From Ideonella benzenivorans (GTDB taxonomy: Bacteria > Pseudomonadota > Gammaproteobacteria > Burkholderiales > Burkholderiaceae_C), in contig NZ_JAGWCB010000007.1 of NCBI RefSeq assembly GCF_020387415.1, positions 62,001-126,000 of the forward strand: 64,000 nucleotides of DNA, in the 5' to 3' direction. The translations under genes and the position numbers were made by a program. How positions within the stretch are numbered: the first letter of the stretch is position 1; each line of letters begins with the position of its first letter. This document shows positions 46,361-56,786 of this stretch, one piece after another. Under the pieces are notes generated by a model. It was given only the letters and a program-made list of their open reading frames with translations, made no database searches and was not told the DNA's origin.

Positions 46361-47863
46361 TCAACCCAGGCGCTGCGCGCTGACGTAGTCCTGGCGGAAG
46401 GTCTCGAAGTCCAGTGTTTCGCCGGCCTCCAGCCGGGCCTGCTCGGCGAGCGATTCCTGCGCCATGCGGGTCCAGCGGTCCTGCGCGGCCGGGTCCAGTT
46501 TGCGGCCCTGGAAGGCCTGCCAGACGGCGTCCGAGCGCTGGCGCACGAAGTCCACATACTCCAGCGCGTGCTGCTGCAGTGTGGACACCACCCGGGCCGA
46601 GGGCGTCAGCGCCGGGTCGGCCAGCCGCTGGCGCGCTTCGGTCAGCGCCGTCTGGTGGCCGCTGCCCAGTGGTGAGCTGTCCAGGTAGCGGGCGATGGGC
46701 TCCAGCTCGGCCAGCAGCTCGGCCGCCCAGTCGGTCAGCAGCACGGTCTGGTCGCCGCGCTCCAGCAACAGGCCGGGTTCCCGGCCACGGGCGGCGGTGC
46801 GGTGCAGGTTCAACACCATGGCGCTGAGCTCCTCGGGTGTGTCGTCCGGGCTGTCGCTGAGCGCGCAGTGCAGCAGGAAGATGTCCAGGAAGCGCGAGGT
46901 CAGCGCATTGATGCCCAGCGGCTCGAAGGGGTCGAGGTCCATGCAGCGCACCTCGACGTACTCGACGCCGCGTTCGCGCAGCGCGTGCAGCGGCCGCTCG
47001 CCCGAGCGGATGACGCGCTTGGGGCGGATGGTGCTGTAGAACTCGTTTTCGATCTGCAGCAGCGTGGTGCCCAGTTGCAGGTACTCGCCCTGGCCATCCT
47101 GGATGCCCATGGCTTCATAGGCCGGGTAGGGGCGGGTGAGGGCGTCCTGCAGCGAGGCGGCGTAGCTGTTCAGGCAGTTGTAGCTGACCCGCAGGCTGGC
47201 CTGCGCATCGCTCTGGTAGCCCAGCCGGCCCATGCGCAGCGAGGTGGCGTGCGGCAGGTACAGGCTGTGGCGGCCGAGCTTTTGCAGGCCGTGCGGCCGG
47301 CCGGCCACGAAGCCCTCGTCCACCGCCGGCGAGGCGCCGAACAGGTAGAGCAGCAAAAAGGAATGGCGGCGGAAGTTGCGGATCAGCGCGAAGTACTCGG
47401 CGCTGCTCAGGCCGGGCAGCGACCAGTTGTAGTGGATGCCGGAGATGGTCTGCATGCGCCGGCCATAGCGGTGGCTCAGCCCCATGCGGTAGACCGTCTT
47501 GGCCTGCGCGATGTTGGAGGTGCCGTAATGGGCCACCGGGATCTCGTCGTCCGGCGGTAGGTGGCAGGGCATGCTGGACACCCACAGCCGCTCATTGCCG
47601 ATGGCCTGGTAGGTCAGCTGATGCAGGTGGTCCAGCTCGGCCAGACAGTCCAGCGCGGTGGGGTGGGCGCCGGTCACCAGCTCGACCTGCGACTCGCTGA
47701 AATCGGTCGTGATGTACGGATGGGTCAGGGCCGAGCCGAGCAGTGCCGGATGCGGGGTGAGCGCCAGCGAACCGTCGGGCAGGCTGCGCAGGCTCTCCTT
47801 CTCGATGCCACGGCGCAGGCCGGCCAGGCGTTCGGGGGTGAGCTCGTTCAGTCGGATGGGCAT
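46361..47863 (-). CDS. gshA: Glutamate-cysteine ligase
   Basis: A 500-residue enzyme for the first step of glutathione synthesis, of the E. coli GshA type. Family segments visible are RRGIEKESLR, HPYITTDFSESQVELVTG, the SGIHYNWSLP loop, GRHSLYLPHATSLRMGRLGYQ and EVRCMDLDPFEPLGI. The start MPIRLNELTPERLAG is chosen; 21 upstream codons look non-coding. Glutathione may matter to the neighbouring aromatic and arsenic detoxification, but no regulatory link is visible. Confidence 0.95.
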   Translation of the reverse strand: MPIRLNELTPERLAGLRRGIEKESLRSLPDGSLALTPHPALLGSALTHPYITTDFSESQVELVTGAHPTALDCLAELDHLHQLTYQAIGNERLWVSSMPCHLPPDDEIPVAHYGTSNIAQAKTVYRMGLSHRYGRRMQTISGIHYNWSLPGLSSAEYFALIRNFRRHSFLLLYLFGASPAVDEGFVAGRPHGLQKLGRHSLYLPHATSLRMGRLGYQSDAQASLRVSYNCLNSYAASLQDALTRPYPAYEAMGIQDGQGEYLQLGTTLLQIENEFYSTIRPKRVIRSGERPLHALRERGVEYVEVRCMDLDPFEPLGINALTSRFLDIFLLHCALSDSPDDTPEELSAMVLNLHRTAARGREPGLLLERGDQTVLLTDWAAELLAELEPIARYLDSSPLGSGHQTALTEARQRLADPALTPSARVVSTLQQHALEYVDFVRQRSDAVWQAFQGRKLDPAAQDRWTRMAQESLAEQARLEAGETLDFETFRQDYVSAQRLG

Positions 47864-48002
47864 GCGGGAATCGGCGCTGGTGAGAAGGAAACACAGGGGC
47901 GCGTCAGGAACGGCGCCGGGCGACATTGGACGCCAAAATCAAGACGCTTGCATGGCAGGGCGGCAGTGCCCCTGCCCCGCGTCGGGGAGAGCGCCGGCCA
48001 GC

Positions 48003-48748
48003 TTAGGCGATCTGCGTCTGTGGCAGGCTGAGCGGCGTCAAGGGGTCGCGCACGGCCTGGCGCAGCAGGTCGCAGGTCAGCTGGATGTGGGCCTCCAGGG
48101 CCAGGGCGGCGCGGGCCTCCTGGCGCGCGATGGCGGCCTGGTAGATGTCGGTGTGCTCGCGGTGTACGTCCCGGTGGCGGGGCGTCTGGGCGCCCAGGCG
48201 GATCGCCACGTGCCGGTAACGCTCGGCCTGGCGGTAGAGGATGCTCAACAGGTACTTGGTCCAGGGCGAGCGGTGCGCCGCGATCAGGGCCTCGTGGAAG
48301 CGTTTGTTGGCCTGCTCCCAGGGCAGGGGATCGAGGCCGCCGCGGCGCTGCTCGGCCTGGCTGAGGGCCTCGAAGGCGTCGTTCAGCTGCTGTTCCCAGG
48401 CCGCATCGCCATGGCGGATGGACTGACGCAGCGCGTCGGTCTCCAACATCACGCGGGTGGCGGTGATGTCTTCCAGGTCGGCCAGCGAGATGGACGTGAC
48501 CCGGAAGCCGCGCTGGCCTTCGGCCACCACCAGCGCGTCCGACAGCAGCAGGGCCAGGGCCTCGCGCAGGGTGCCGGCGCCCACGCCGTAGTGGTCCTTC
48601 AGATGCTCGACCCGCAGCCGGGCGCCCGGGGCCAGCGTGCCACTGATGATGTCCTGCCGCAAAGCCAGGTAGGCCCGCTCCACCAGGGTGCGCGGGGCCT
48701 GGGTGTCGCTGGACAGGCGGTGGGCGGAAAAGCGCTCGGGGGGCAGCA

Positions 48749-48749
<1 letters not shown>
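48003..48749 (-). CDS. GntR-family repressor (AphS-like)
   Basis: A 248-residue FadR-subfamily GntR regulator: wHTH (ERAYLALRQDIISGTLAPGA, LRVEHLKDHYGVGAGTLREAL) and an all-helical FCD ligand domain with metal-type histidines (RFHEALIAAH, HREHTDIYQA). Known: in Comamonas testosteroni a GntR repressor, AphS, silences the phenol genes next to the activator AphR. The same pairing here (its ATG overlaps the activator stop as TGATG) supports that role. Its operator may be the palindrome upstream of the activator. Confidence 0.88.
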
Positions 48750-50452
<1,703 letters not shown>

Positions 50453-50468
50453 GTTGTCTCCATCTCGA

Positions 50469-50494
50469 TCGTGCAAATCTCGAGATTTGCACGA
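50469..50494. promoter_or_regulatory. Perfect 26-bp palindrome upstream of the activator gene
   Basis: Two 13-bp arms, TCGTGCAAATCTC and its complement, meet without a gap. It lies 17 bp before the GTG start of the activator gene. It does not resemble the XylR/DmpR site, so it is more likely the operator of the GntR repressor or an RNA hairpin controlling activator translation. A half-copy, CGAGATTT, recurs at 50699-50706 next to the sigma-54 promoter. Confidence 0.75.
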
Positions 50495-50534
50495 CATGCC
50501 GTCAATCACGGTTCTGGCGGACCTCGGGCTGTTT

Positions 50535-50550
50535 TTGATCATTTGATGAA
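50535..50550 (+). promoter_or_regulatory. Upstream activating site for the sigma-54 activator
   Basis: TTGATCATTTGATGAA matches the XylR/DmpR-family consensus TTGATCAATTGATCAA (as I recall it) at 14 of 16 positions. It sits about 180-190 bp upstream of the -24 element, within the range used by such activators. It lies in the divergent gap and excludes the longest alternative activator start. Confidence 0.78.
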
Positions 50551-50566
50551 GTCCGCCAAGAGATTG

Positions 50567-50582
50567 TGCGTCATTTTATCCA
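50567..50582 (+). promoter_or_regulatory. Weak second upstream activating site
   Basis: A 16-bp sequence matching the same consensus at 10 of 16 positions, centred 32 bp (about three helical turns) from the stronger site. XylR/DmpR promoters carry paired sites at such spacing, which is the main support. Confidence 0.4.
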
Positions 50583-50725
50583 ACAAGTCCAAGTCACAGC
50601 AGGGAAATCCCCGGCTTGTCGCCCAGGGCTTCGCTTGTTCAGCACTGCTGGCGTGGGCCGATGAGGGGCCGAAATTTCGGGGTTTTCCCTTTGAATATCG
50701 AGATTTCAGGGTCAAGCTGCCGTAC

Positions 50726-50742
50726 TTGGCACGGCCTTCGCA
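50726..50742 (+). promoter_or_regulatory. Sigma-54 (-24/-12) promoter of the phenol operon
   Basis: TTGGCAC-GGCCT-TCGCA carries the invariant GG (50728-50729) and GC (50740-50741) separated by exactly 10 bp. Only one base departs from the TGGCAC-N5-TTGCA consensus. Transcription would start near 50752, about 24 bp before the first GTG. It pairs with the divergent sigma-54-dependent activator. Confidence 0.88.
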
Positions 50743-50775
50743 ATTCATCCGGCATCCACCGACCGGAGGCCCGCC

Positions 50776-51003
50776 GTGAATCCCGAAACCGCCCACACCG
50801 CCGACACCGTGCAACAGACCCCTGCGGTCATGCGCAAGTTCGTGCGGGTGCAGTCGGTCCGGGGGGATGGGCTGGTCAGCTTCGACTTCGCCATCGGCTG
50901 GCCGGAGTTGTCTGTGGAACTGATGCTGCCCGGGCCCGCCTTCGAGGCGTTCTGCGCGACCCACCGCGTCGAACGGCTCGATGGCCCCGAGGACGGCCGC
51001 TGA
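50776..51003 (+). CDS. dmpK: Phenol hydroxylase assembly subunit (P0, DmpK-like)
   Basis: A 75-residue small subunit needed for assembly of iron into the phenol hydroxylase oxygenase. The core FVRVQSVRGDGLVSFDFAIG followed by WPELSVELMLPGPAFEAFC is typical. The GTG start follows GGAGG. First gene of the operon, directly downstream of the sigma-54 promoter. Confidence 0.92.
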   Translation: MNPETAHTADTVQQTPAVMRKFVRVQSVRGDGLVSFDFAIGWPELSVELMLPGPAFEAFCATHRVERLDGPEDGR

Positions 51004-51023
51004 CCCACCAGGAGACAAGCCCC

Positions 51024-52019
51024 ATGAACATCGATCTGCAGGCCCGCGAGATCCAGCCCCTGCGCCACACCTTCAGCCATGTGGCCCAGGCCCAGGGCGG
51101 CGACAAGCCGGCCTCGCGCTATCTGGAAGCCACCCTCGGGGCCCAGGCCCTGACCAACTTCCATTACCGGCCCACCTGGGATCCGGCCCACACCCTGTTC
51201 GACCCGGCGCGCAGCGCCATCCGCCTGGCCGACTGGAACGTGCTGCGCGACCCGCGCCAGTACTACTACGCCACCTGGACCATGGCCCGCGCCCGCCAGC
51301 AGGAGGCGATGGAGGCCAACTTCCAGTTCGTCGAGCAGCGTGGCCTGGCCGACCGCATGCCCGAGGCCGTGAAGGCCCAGGCCCTGACCCTGCTGATGCC
51401 GCTGCGCCACGTGGCCTGGGGCGGCAACATGAACAACGCCGCCATCTGCGCCTACGGCTTCGGCACGCCCTTCACCGCGCCGGCCATGTTCCATGCCATG
51501 GACCAGTTGGGCGCGGCCCAGTACCTGACCCGCGTGGGCCTGACCCTGGGCGGGCCGGAATCCCTGGACGAGGGCAAGGCCGCCTGGATGGGCGCGCCGG
51601 CCTGGCAGCGCCTGCGCCACTACGTCGAGGACAGCTTCGTCGAGGCCGACCCGATGGCCCTGTTCGTGGCCCAGAACCTGGCCCTGGACGGCCTGCTGTA
51701 CCCGCTGGTCTACGGCGCCCTGGTGGACGACCACCTGAGCCTGCAGGGCGGCACCGCGGTGGCCATGCTCACCGCCTTCATGCCCGAGTGGCACGAGGAA
51801 AGTGCCCGCTGGGTCGATGCCGTGGTCAAGACCGCCGCGGCCGCCAGCGAGGACAACCGCCGCCTGCTGTCCGACTGGGCCCGCCAGTGGGGCGAACGCG
51901 CCAAGGGCGCGCTGGCGCCGGTGGCCGAGATGGTGCTGGGCGAGACCGCGCAGACCGTGATCGACGAGGTGTGGGAGGCCTGGCAGGCCCGCTGCGCCAA
52001 GGCCGGCCTGGCCGTCTGA
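51024..52019 (+). CDS. dmpL: Phenol hydroxylase oxygenase beta subunit (P1, DmpL-like)
   Basis: A 331-residue ferritin-like subunit of the bacterial multicomponent monooxygenase that pairs with the diiron alpha chain. It lacks the metal ligands itself but retains the family core (FHYRPTWDPAHTLFD, DPRQYYYATWTMARARQQEA, LRHVAWGGNMNNAAICAYGF, PMALFVAQNLALDGLLYPLVY). AGGAGACAAGCCCC precedes the ATG; the same ribosome-binding context recurs before dmpN and dmpB. Confidence 0.95.
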   Translation: MNIDLQAREIQPLRHTFSHVAQAQGGDKPASRYLEATLGAQALTNFHYRPTWDPAHTLFDPARSAIRLADWNVLRDPRQYYYATWTMARARQQEAMEANFQFVEQRGLADRMPEAVKAQALTLLMPLRHVAWGGNMNNAAICAYGFGTPFTAPAMFHAMDQLGAAQYLTRVGLTLGGPESLDEGKAAWMGAPAWQRLRHYVEDSFVEADPMALFVAQNLALDGLLYPLVYGALVDDHLSLQGGTAVAMLTAFMPEWHEESARWVDAVVKTAAAASEDNRRLLSDWARQWGERAKGALAPVAEMVLGETAQTVIDEVWEAWQARCAKAGLAV

Positions 52020-52047
52020 CCTTCGCCCACCCCCGACAGGAGTTCCC

Positions 52048-52317
52048 ATGTCCAACGTGTTCATCGCCTTCCAGGCCAACGAGGAATCCCGTCCCGTCGT
52101 GGACGCCATCCTGGCCGACAACCCGCACGCCATCGTCAGCCACCCCACCGGCCTGGTGAAGATCGACGCCCCCGGCCACCTGACGATCCGGCGCGAAACC
52201 ATCGAATCGCAGACCGGCCGCAGCTACGACCTGCAGCAGATCCAGGTGAACCTGGTGACGCTGTCCGGCCACGTCGACGAGGACGACGACCAGCTCACGC
52301 TGAGCTGGAAGCACTGA
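52048..52317 (+). CDS. dmpM: Phenol hydroxylase effector protein (P2, DmpM-like)
   Basis: An 89-residue cofactorless coupling protein that binds the oxygenase and tunes turnover. Family segments are VFIAFQANEESRPVVDAILA, IDAPGHLTIRRETIE and GRSYDLQQIQVNLVTLSGHV. It ends 38 bp before dmpN. Length and order match dmp/mph/aph operons. Confidence 0.95.
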   Translation: MSNVFIAFQANEESRPVVDAILADNPHAIVSHPTGLVKIDAPGHLTIRRETIESQTGRSYDLQQIQVNLVTLSGHVDEDDDQLTLSWKH

Positions 52318-52355
52318 GTTCTCTTACCCGCGCCACCACACCGGAGACAAGCCCC

Positions 52356-53936
52356 ATGGACACCCGTGTCGCCCGCAAGAAGCTGGGCCTGAAGGAACGC
52401 TACGCCGCCATGACCCGCGGTCTGGGCTGGGAAACCAGCTACCAGCCGATGGACAAGGTCTTCCCCTATGACCGCTACGAGGGTCTGAAGATCCACGACT
52501 GGGACCAGTGGCAGGACCCCTTCCGCCTGACGATGGACGCCTACTGGAAGTACCAGGGCGAGAAGGAGAAGAAGCTCTACGCGGTGATCGAGGCCTTCGC
52601 CCAGAACAACGGCCAGCTGGGCGTGGCGGACGCGCGCTACGTCAACGCGCTCAAGCTCTTCATCCAGGGCGTGACGCCGCTGGAGTATTACGCCCATCGC
52701 GGCTTCGCCCATGTGGGGCGTCAGTTCACCGGCGAGGGCGCCCGGGTGGCCGCGCAGATGCAGTCCATCGACGAGCTGCGCCACTACCAGACCGAGACGC
52801 ATGCCATCTCGCACTACAACAAGTACTTCAACGGCATGCACAGCCCGAACCACTGGTTCGACCGTGTCTGGTACCTGTCCGTGCCCAAGTCCTTCTTCGA
52901 GGACGCCTGCACCGCCGGGCCCTTCGAGTTCCTGACCGCGGTCAGCTTCTCCTTCGAGTACGTGCTGACCAACCTGCTGTTCGTGCCCTTCATGTCGGGC
53001 GCGGCGCACAACGGCGACATGTCCACCGTGACCTTCGGCTTCTCGGCGCAGAGCGACGAGTCGCGCCACATGACCCTGGGCATCGAGTGCATCAAGTTCA
53101 TGCTGGAGCAGGACCCGGACAACGTGCCCATCGTCCAGCGCTGGATCGACAAGTGGTTCTGGCGCGGCTGCCGCCTGCTGACCCTGGTGGCCATGATGCA
53201 GGACTACATGCTGCCCAAGCGGGTGATGAGCTGGAAGGAAGCCTGGGAGATGTACGCCGAGAGCAACGGCGGCGCGCTCTTCAAGGACCTGGCGCGCTAC
53301 GGCATCCGCGAGCCCAAGGGTTGGAAGGACGCCTGCGAAGGCAAGGACCACATCAGCCACCAGGCCTGGAACACCTTCTACAACTACGCCGCCGCCGCGC
53401 CCTTCCACACCTGGGTGCCCAAGGACGACGAGCTGCAGTGGCTGTCGGAGAAGTACCCCAACACCTTCGACGCCCTGTACCGCCCGCGCCTGGAGTACTA
53501 CCGCGGCCAGCAGGAGCAGGGCCAGCGCTTCTACAACAAGACGCTGCCGATGCTGTGCCAGACCTGCCAGATCCCCATGCTCTTCACCGAGCCGGGCGAT
53601 GCCACGCAGATCGCCTACCGCGAGTCCAGCTACCTGGGCGACAAGTTCCACTTCTGCAGCGACCACTGCAAGGAGATCTTCGACCACGAGCCCGAGAAGT
53701 ACGTCCAGGCCTGGCTGCCGGTGCACCAGATCTACCAGGGCCATTGCTTCAAGCCGGGCGTGGACCCGACGGCCCCGGGCTTCGACCCGCTGGCCGCGGT
53801 GCTCGACTACTACGAGCTCAACGTGGGCCGGGACAACTTCGACTTCGAAGGGTCCGAAGACCAGAAGAACTTCGCCGCCTGGCGTGGCGATGGCCGCAAC
53901 ACCACCACCGACACCGCATCCGGAGAACAGGCATGA
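52356..53936 (+). CDS. dmpN: Phenol hydroxylase diiron oxygenase alpha subunit (P3, DmpN-like)
   Basis: A 526-residue catalytic subunit converting phenol to catechol at a carboxylate-bridged diiron site. Two ExxH ligand motifs are seen: E140-H143 in DELRHYQTETHA and E235-H238 in DESRHMTLGIE. A C-terminal YHS-type cysteine region (MLCQTCQIPML, HFCSDHCKEIFDHEPEKYVQ) is present as in the family. Its stop overlaps dmpO in an ATGA. Confidence 0.97.
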   Translation: MDTRVARKKLGLKERYAAMTRGLGWETSYQPMDKVFPYDRYEGLKIHDWDQWQDPFRLTMDAYWKYQGEKEKKLYAVIEAFAQNNGQLGVADARYVNALKLFIQGVTPLEYYAHRGFAHVGRQFTGEGARVAAQMQSIDELRHYQTETHAISHYNKYFNGMHSPNHWFDRVWYLSVPKSFFEDACTAGPFEFLTAVSFSFEYVLTNLLFVPFMSGAAHNGDMSTVTFGFSAQSDESRHMTLGIECIKFMLEQDPDNVPIVQRWIDKWFWRGCRLLTLVAMMQDYMLPKRVMSWKEAWEMYAESNGGALFKDLARYGIREPKGWKDACEGKDHISHQAWNTFYNYAAAAPFHTWVPKDDELQWLSEKYPNTFDALYRPRLEYYRGQQEQGQRFYNKTLPMLCQTCQIPMLFTEPGDATQIAYRESSYLGDKFHFCSDHCKEIFDHEPEKYVQAWLPVHQIYQGHCFKPGVDPTAPGFDPLAAVLDYYELNVGRDNFDFEGSEDQKNFAAWRGDGRNTTTDTASGEQA

Positions 53937-54289
53937 CCGTCGTTGCCGCCGCCCCCTACCGCTTCCCCGTGGCCGACGTGCGGGAGAACTTCCCCGCCCC
54001 GCTGCTCTACATCGGCTGGGACCAGCACCTGATGTTCTGCGCGCCGTTCTGCCTGCCGCTGCCGCCGGACCTGCCCTTCGACGCGCTGCTGACCCAGGTG
54101 CTGCCGGGCATCTACGGGGCCCACCCGGACTTCGCCCACATCGACTGGGACGAGGCCCTGTGGACCAAGGCCGGCCAGCCCTGGCGGCCGGACCGCGCCA
54201 AGAGCCTGGCCGAGAACGGCCTGGGCCACAAGGACGCGATCCACTTCCGCACGCCGGGCCTGAACGGCATCGCGGGCTCCTGCAGCTGA
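53933..54289 (+). CDS. dmpO: Phenol hydroxylase P4 subunit (DmpO-like)
   Basis: A 118-residue gamma subunit of the oxygenase complex. Recognisable parts are the N-terminus FPVADVRENFPAPLLYIGWD, the segment MFCAPFCLPLPPDLPF and the C-terminal NGLGHKDAIHFRTPGLNGI. It overlaps dmpN by 4 bp and precedes dmpP by 8 bp. Confidence 0.95.
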   Translation: MTVVAAAPYRFPVADVRENFPAPLLYIGWDQHLMFCAPFCLPLPPDLPFDALLTQVLPGIYGAHPDFAHIDWDEALWTKAGQPWRPDRAKSLAENGLGHKDAIHFRTPGLNGIAGSCS

Positions 54290-54297
54290 GGCCAGCC

Positions 54298-55359
54298 ATG
54301 GGCTACATGCTCACCATCGAACCCCTGGGCGCCACGCTGGAGGTGGAGGAGGGCCAGACCCTGCTCGACGCCGCGCTGCGCCAGGGCATCTACCTGCCGC
54401 ACGCCTGCGGCCACGGCCTGTGCGGCACCTGCAAGGTGCAGGTCTGCGATGGCGAGGTGGACCACGGCCCGGCCAACCCCTTCGCGCTGATGGAAGACGA
54501 GCGCCAGGACGGCAAGACCCTGGCCTGCTGCGCCACGCTGCAGAGCGATGCGGTGATCGAGGCCGACATCGACGAGGAGCCGGACGCCGAGATCATCCCC
54601 GTGCGGGACTTCCAGGCCACGGTGCAGGCCATCACCGCGCTCACGCCCACCATCAAGGGGCTGCGGCTGGCGCTGAACCAGCCCCTGCACTTCCAGGCCG
54701 GCCAGTACGTGCAGCTGGACATCCCGGGGGTGGGCACGCGGGCCTTCTCGATCGCCAATGCGCCGGCCGACGTGGAGCGCAGCCGCAGCATCGAGCTGCA
54801 TGTGCGCCAGGTGCCGGGCGGCGCCGGCACCACCTGGCTGCACCAGTCGCTGCAGGTGGGCGATGCGCTCAAGCTCAGTGGGCCCTATGGCCGCTTCTTC
54901 GTGCGCAAGTCCTCGCCCGTGCCGATGGTCTTCATGGCCGGCGGCTCGGGCCTGTCGAGTCCGCGCTCGATGATCCTGGACCTGCTCGACGGTGGCTGCA
55001 CGACGCCCATCACCCTGGTCTACGGCCAGCGCAGCCGCGAGGAGCTGTACGGGCACGAGGAGTTCCTGGCCCTGGCCGCGCAGCACCCCAATCTGCGCTA
55101 CCTGCCGGTGCTGTCCAACGAGCCCGAGGGCTCCGACTGGACCGGCGCGCGCGGCTATGTGCACGAGGCCGCCAAGGCTGCCTTCCCGCAGGGCTTCGCC
55201 GGCCACAAGGCCTATCTGTGCGGCCCGCCGCCGATGGTGGAAGCCTGCATCGGCGCGCTGATGCAGGGCCGGCTGTTCGAGCGCGACATCCACACCGAGA
55301 AGTTCCTCTCGGCCGCCGATGCCGGCGCGGTGCGCAGCCCCTTGTTCAAGAACGTCTGA
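54298..55359 (+). CDS. dmpP: Phenol hydroxylase reductase (P5, DmpP-like)
   Basis: A 353-residue NADH-dependent reductase feeding electrons to the diiron site. An N-terminal plant-type 2Fe-2S domain (ACGHGLCGTCKVQVC, LACCATL) precedes an FAD domain (TRAFSIANAP) and an NAD domain (FMAGGSGLSSPRSMILDLL, AYLCGPPPMVEACI). Domain order and length are standard for the family. Confidence 0.96.
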   Translation: MGYMLTIEPLGATLEVEEGQTLLDAALRQGIYLPHACGHGLCGTCKVQVCDGEVDHGPANPFALMEDERQDGKTLACCATLQSDAVIEADIDEEPDAEIIPVRDFQATVQAITALTPTIKGLRLALNQPLHFQAGQYVQLDIPGVGTRAFSIANAPADVERSRSIELHVRQVPGGAGTTWLHQSLQVGDALKLSGPYGRFFVRKSSPVPMVFMAGGSGLSSPRSMILDLLDGGCTTPITLVYGQRSREELYGHEEFLALAAQHPNLRYLPVLSNEPEGSDWTGARGYVHEAAKAAFPQGFAGHKAYLCGPPPMVEACIGALMQGRLFERDIHTEKFLSAADAGAVRSPLFKNV

Positions 55360-55372
55360 GGAGGTCCTGACC

Positions 55373-55744
55373 ATGATCTTCGACACCCGACCCAAGGTCA
55401 CGGTGGCCCTGACCCAGACCGGCGAGCACTACCCCTGTGCCCACGACGAGAGCCTGCTGGCGGGCATGTTGAAGCTGGGGCGCAAGGGCATCCCGGTGGG
55501 CTGTGCCAGCGGCGGCTGCGGCGTGTGCAAGGTGCGCGTCGTGGAAGGCGCCATCCATGCGCTGGGGCCGGTCAGCCGGGCCCATGTCAGCGCCGACGAG
55601 GAATGCCAGGGCGTGACCCTGGCCTGCCGTGTCGCCCCCAGCACCCCCGTGGTGCTGGAGGTGGTGGGCAAGTTCGAGAAGCCGTTTTTCAAGGGCTATA
55701 CCGCTGCGGTGGCGGCGGGCCCCTCCCTGAACCAACCGCAGTGA
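55373..55744 (+). CDS. dmpQ: Plant-type ferredoxin (DmpQ/XylT-like)
   Basis: A 123-residue 2Fe-2S ferredoxin with [15 protein letters not shown] and the distal cysteine in VTLACR. In xyl and dmp pathways this protein rereduces the iron of catechol 2,3-dioxygenase after suicide inactivation, which fits its place immediately before that gene. GGAGG precedes the ATG in the 13-bp gap after dmpP. Confidence 0.94.
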   Translation: MIFDTRPKVTVALTQTGEHYPCAHDESLLAGMLKLGRKGIPVGCASGGCGVCKVRVVEGAIHALGPVSRAHVSADEECQGVTLACRVAPSTPVVLEVVGKFEKPFFKGYTAAVAAGPSLNQPQ

Positions 55745-55764
55745 ACGACAACCAGGAGACAAGC

Positions 55765-56709
55765 ATGGGTGTATTGAGAATCGGGCATGCCAGCCTGCGC
55801 GTGATGGACATGGCCGCGGCCCTGCGTCATTACGAGAAGGTGATCGGCATGAAGGTCACGATGCAGGACAAGGCCGGCAACGTGTACCTCAAGTGCTGGG
55901 ACGAGTGGGACAAGTACTCGCTGATCCTGACCCCTTCGGACCAGGCGGGCATGAACCACATCGCCTACAAGGTCGAGAAGGACGCCGATCTCGACCAGCT
56001 GCGCGACAAGATCGAGACCTGGGGCATCCACACCGAGATGCTGCCCGAAGGTACCTTGCCGTCCACCGGCCGCATGCTGCAGTTCAAGCTGCCCAGCGGG
56101 CATGAGATGCGCCTGTACGCCATGAAGGAGTACGTGGGCACCGACGTCGGCACCGTCAACCCCGACCCTTGGCCGGACGACATCCGCGGTGCCGGCGCGC
56201 ACTGGCTGGACCACGCGCTGCTGATGTGCGAGATGAACCCCGAGGCCGGCATCAACACGGTGGCGGACAACACCCGCTTCATGATGGAAGTGCTGGACTT
56301 CTTCCTGACCGAACAGGTCGTGGTCGGCCCGGGCGGCAGTGTTCAGGCCGCGACCTGGCTGGCGCGCACCACCACGCCGCACGACATCGCTTTCGTGGGT
56401 GGCGTGAAGAGTGGCCTGCACCACATCGCCTTCTTCCTGGACAGCTGGCACGACGTGCTGAAGTCGGCCGACGTGATGGCCAAGAACAAGACCAAGATCG
56501 ATGTGGCGCCCACCCGCCACGGCATCACCCGCGGCGAGACGATCTACTTCTTCGACCCCAGCGGCAACCGCAACGAGACCTTTGCCGGCCTGGGCTACCT
56601 GGCCCAGCGCGACCGGCCGGTGACCACCTGGACCGAGGACCAGCTCTGGAACGGGATCTTCTATCACACCGGCGAAGCGGTGCCTTCCTTCACGGACGTC
56701 TACACCTGA
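55765..56709 (+). CDS. dmpB: Catechol 2,3-dioxygenase
   Basis: A 314-residue type I extradiol dioxygenase opening catechol to 2-hydroxymuconic semialdehyde. The iron ligands are in HWLDHALLM (His), [11 protein letters not shown] (His) and GNRNETFAG (Glu), with [18 protein letters not shown] as signature. It is of the single-ring XylE/DmpB type, unlike the extradiol enzyme of the 36-37 kb module. Confidence 0.97.
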   Translation: MGVLRIGHASLRVMDMAAALRHYEKVIGMKVTMQDKAGNVYLKCWDEWDKYSLILTPSDQAGMNHIAYKVEKDADLDQLRDKIETWGIHTEMLPEGTLPSTGRMLQFKLPSGHEMRLYAMKEYVGTDVGTVNPDPWPDDIRGAGAHWLDHALLMCEMNPEAGINTVADNTRFMMEVLDFFLTEQVVVGPGGSVQAATWLARTTTPHDIAFVGGVKSGLHHIAFFLDSWHDVLKSADVMAKNKTKIDVAPTRHGITRGETIYFFDPSGNRNETFAGLGYLAQRDRPVTTWTEDQLWNGIFYHTGEAVPSFTDVYT

Positions 56710-56786
56710 TCGGCCCACGGGGCCGCCTGACAGCGGCCCCGGACCGCATCCACAAGAACACGACCCACCGCGAAGGAACTCCATTC

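Noticed and set aside
50453-50542. Activator start at ATG 50542 or 50497
   Set aside because: Would place the UAS or the 26-bp palindrome inside the coding region and the added residues show no similarity; the GTG has a GGAGAC site.
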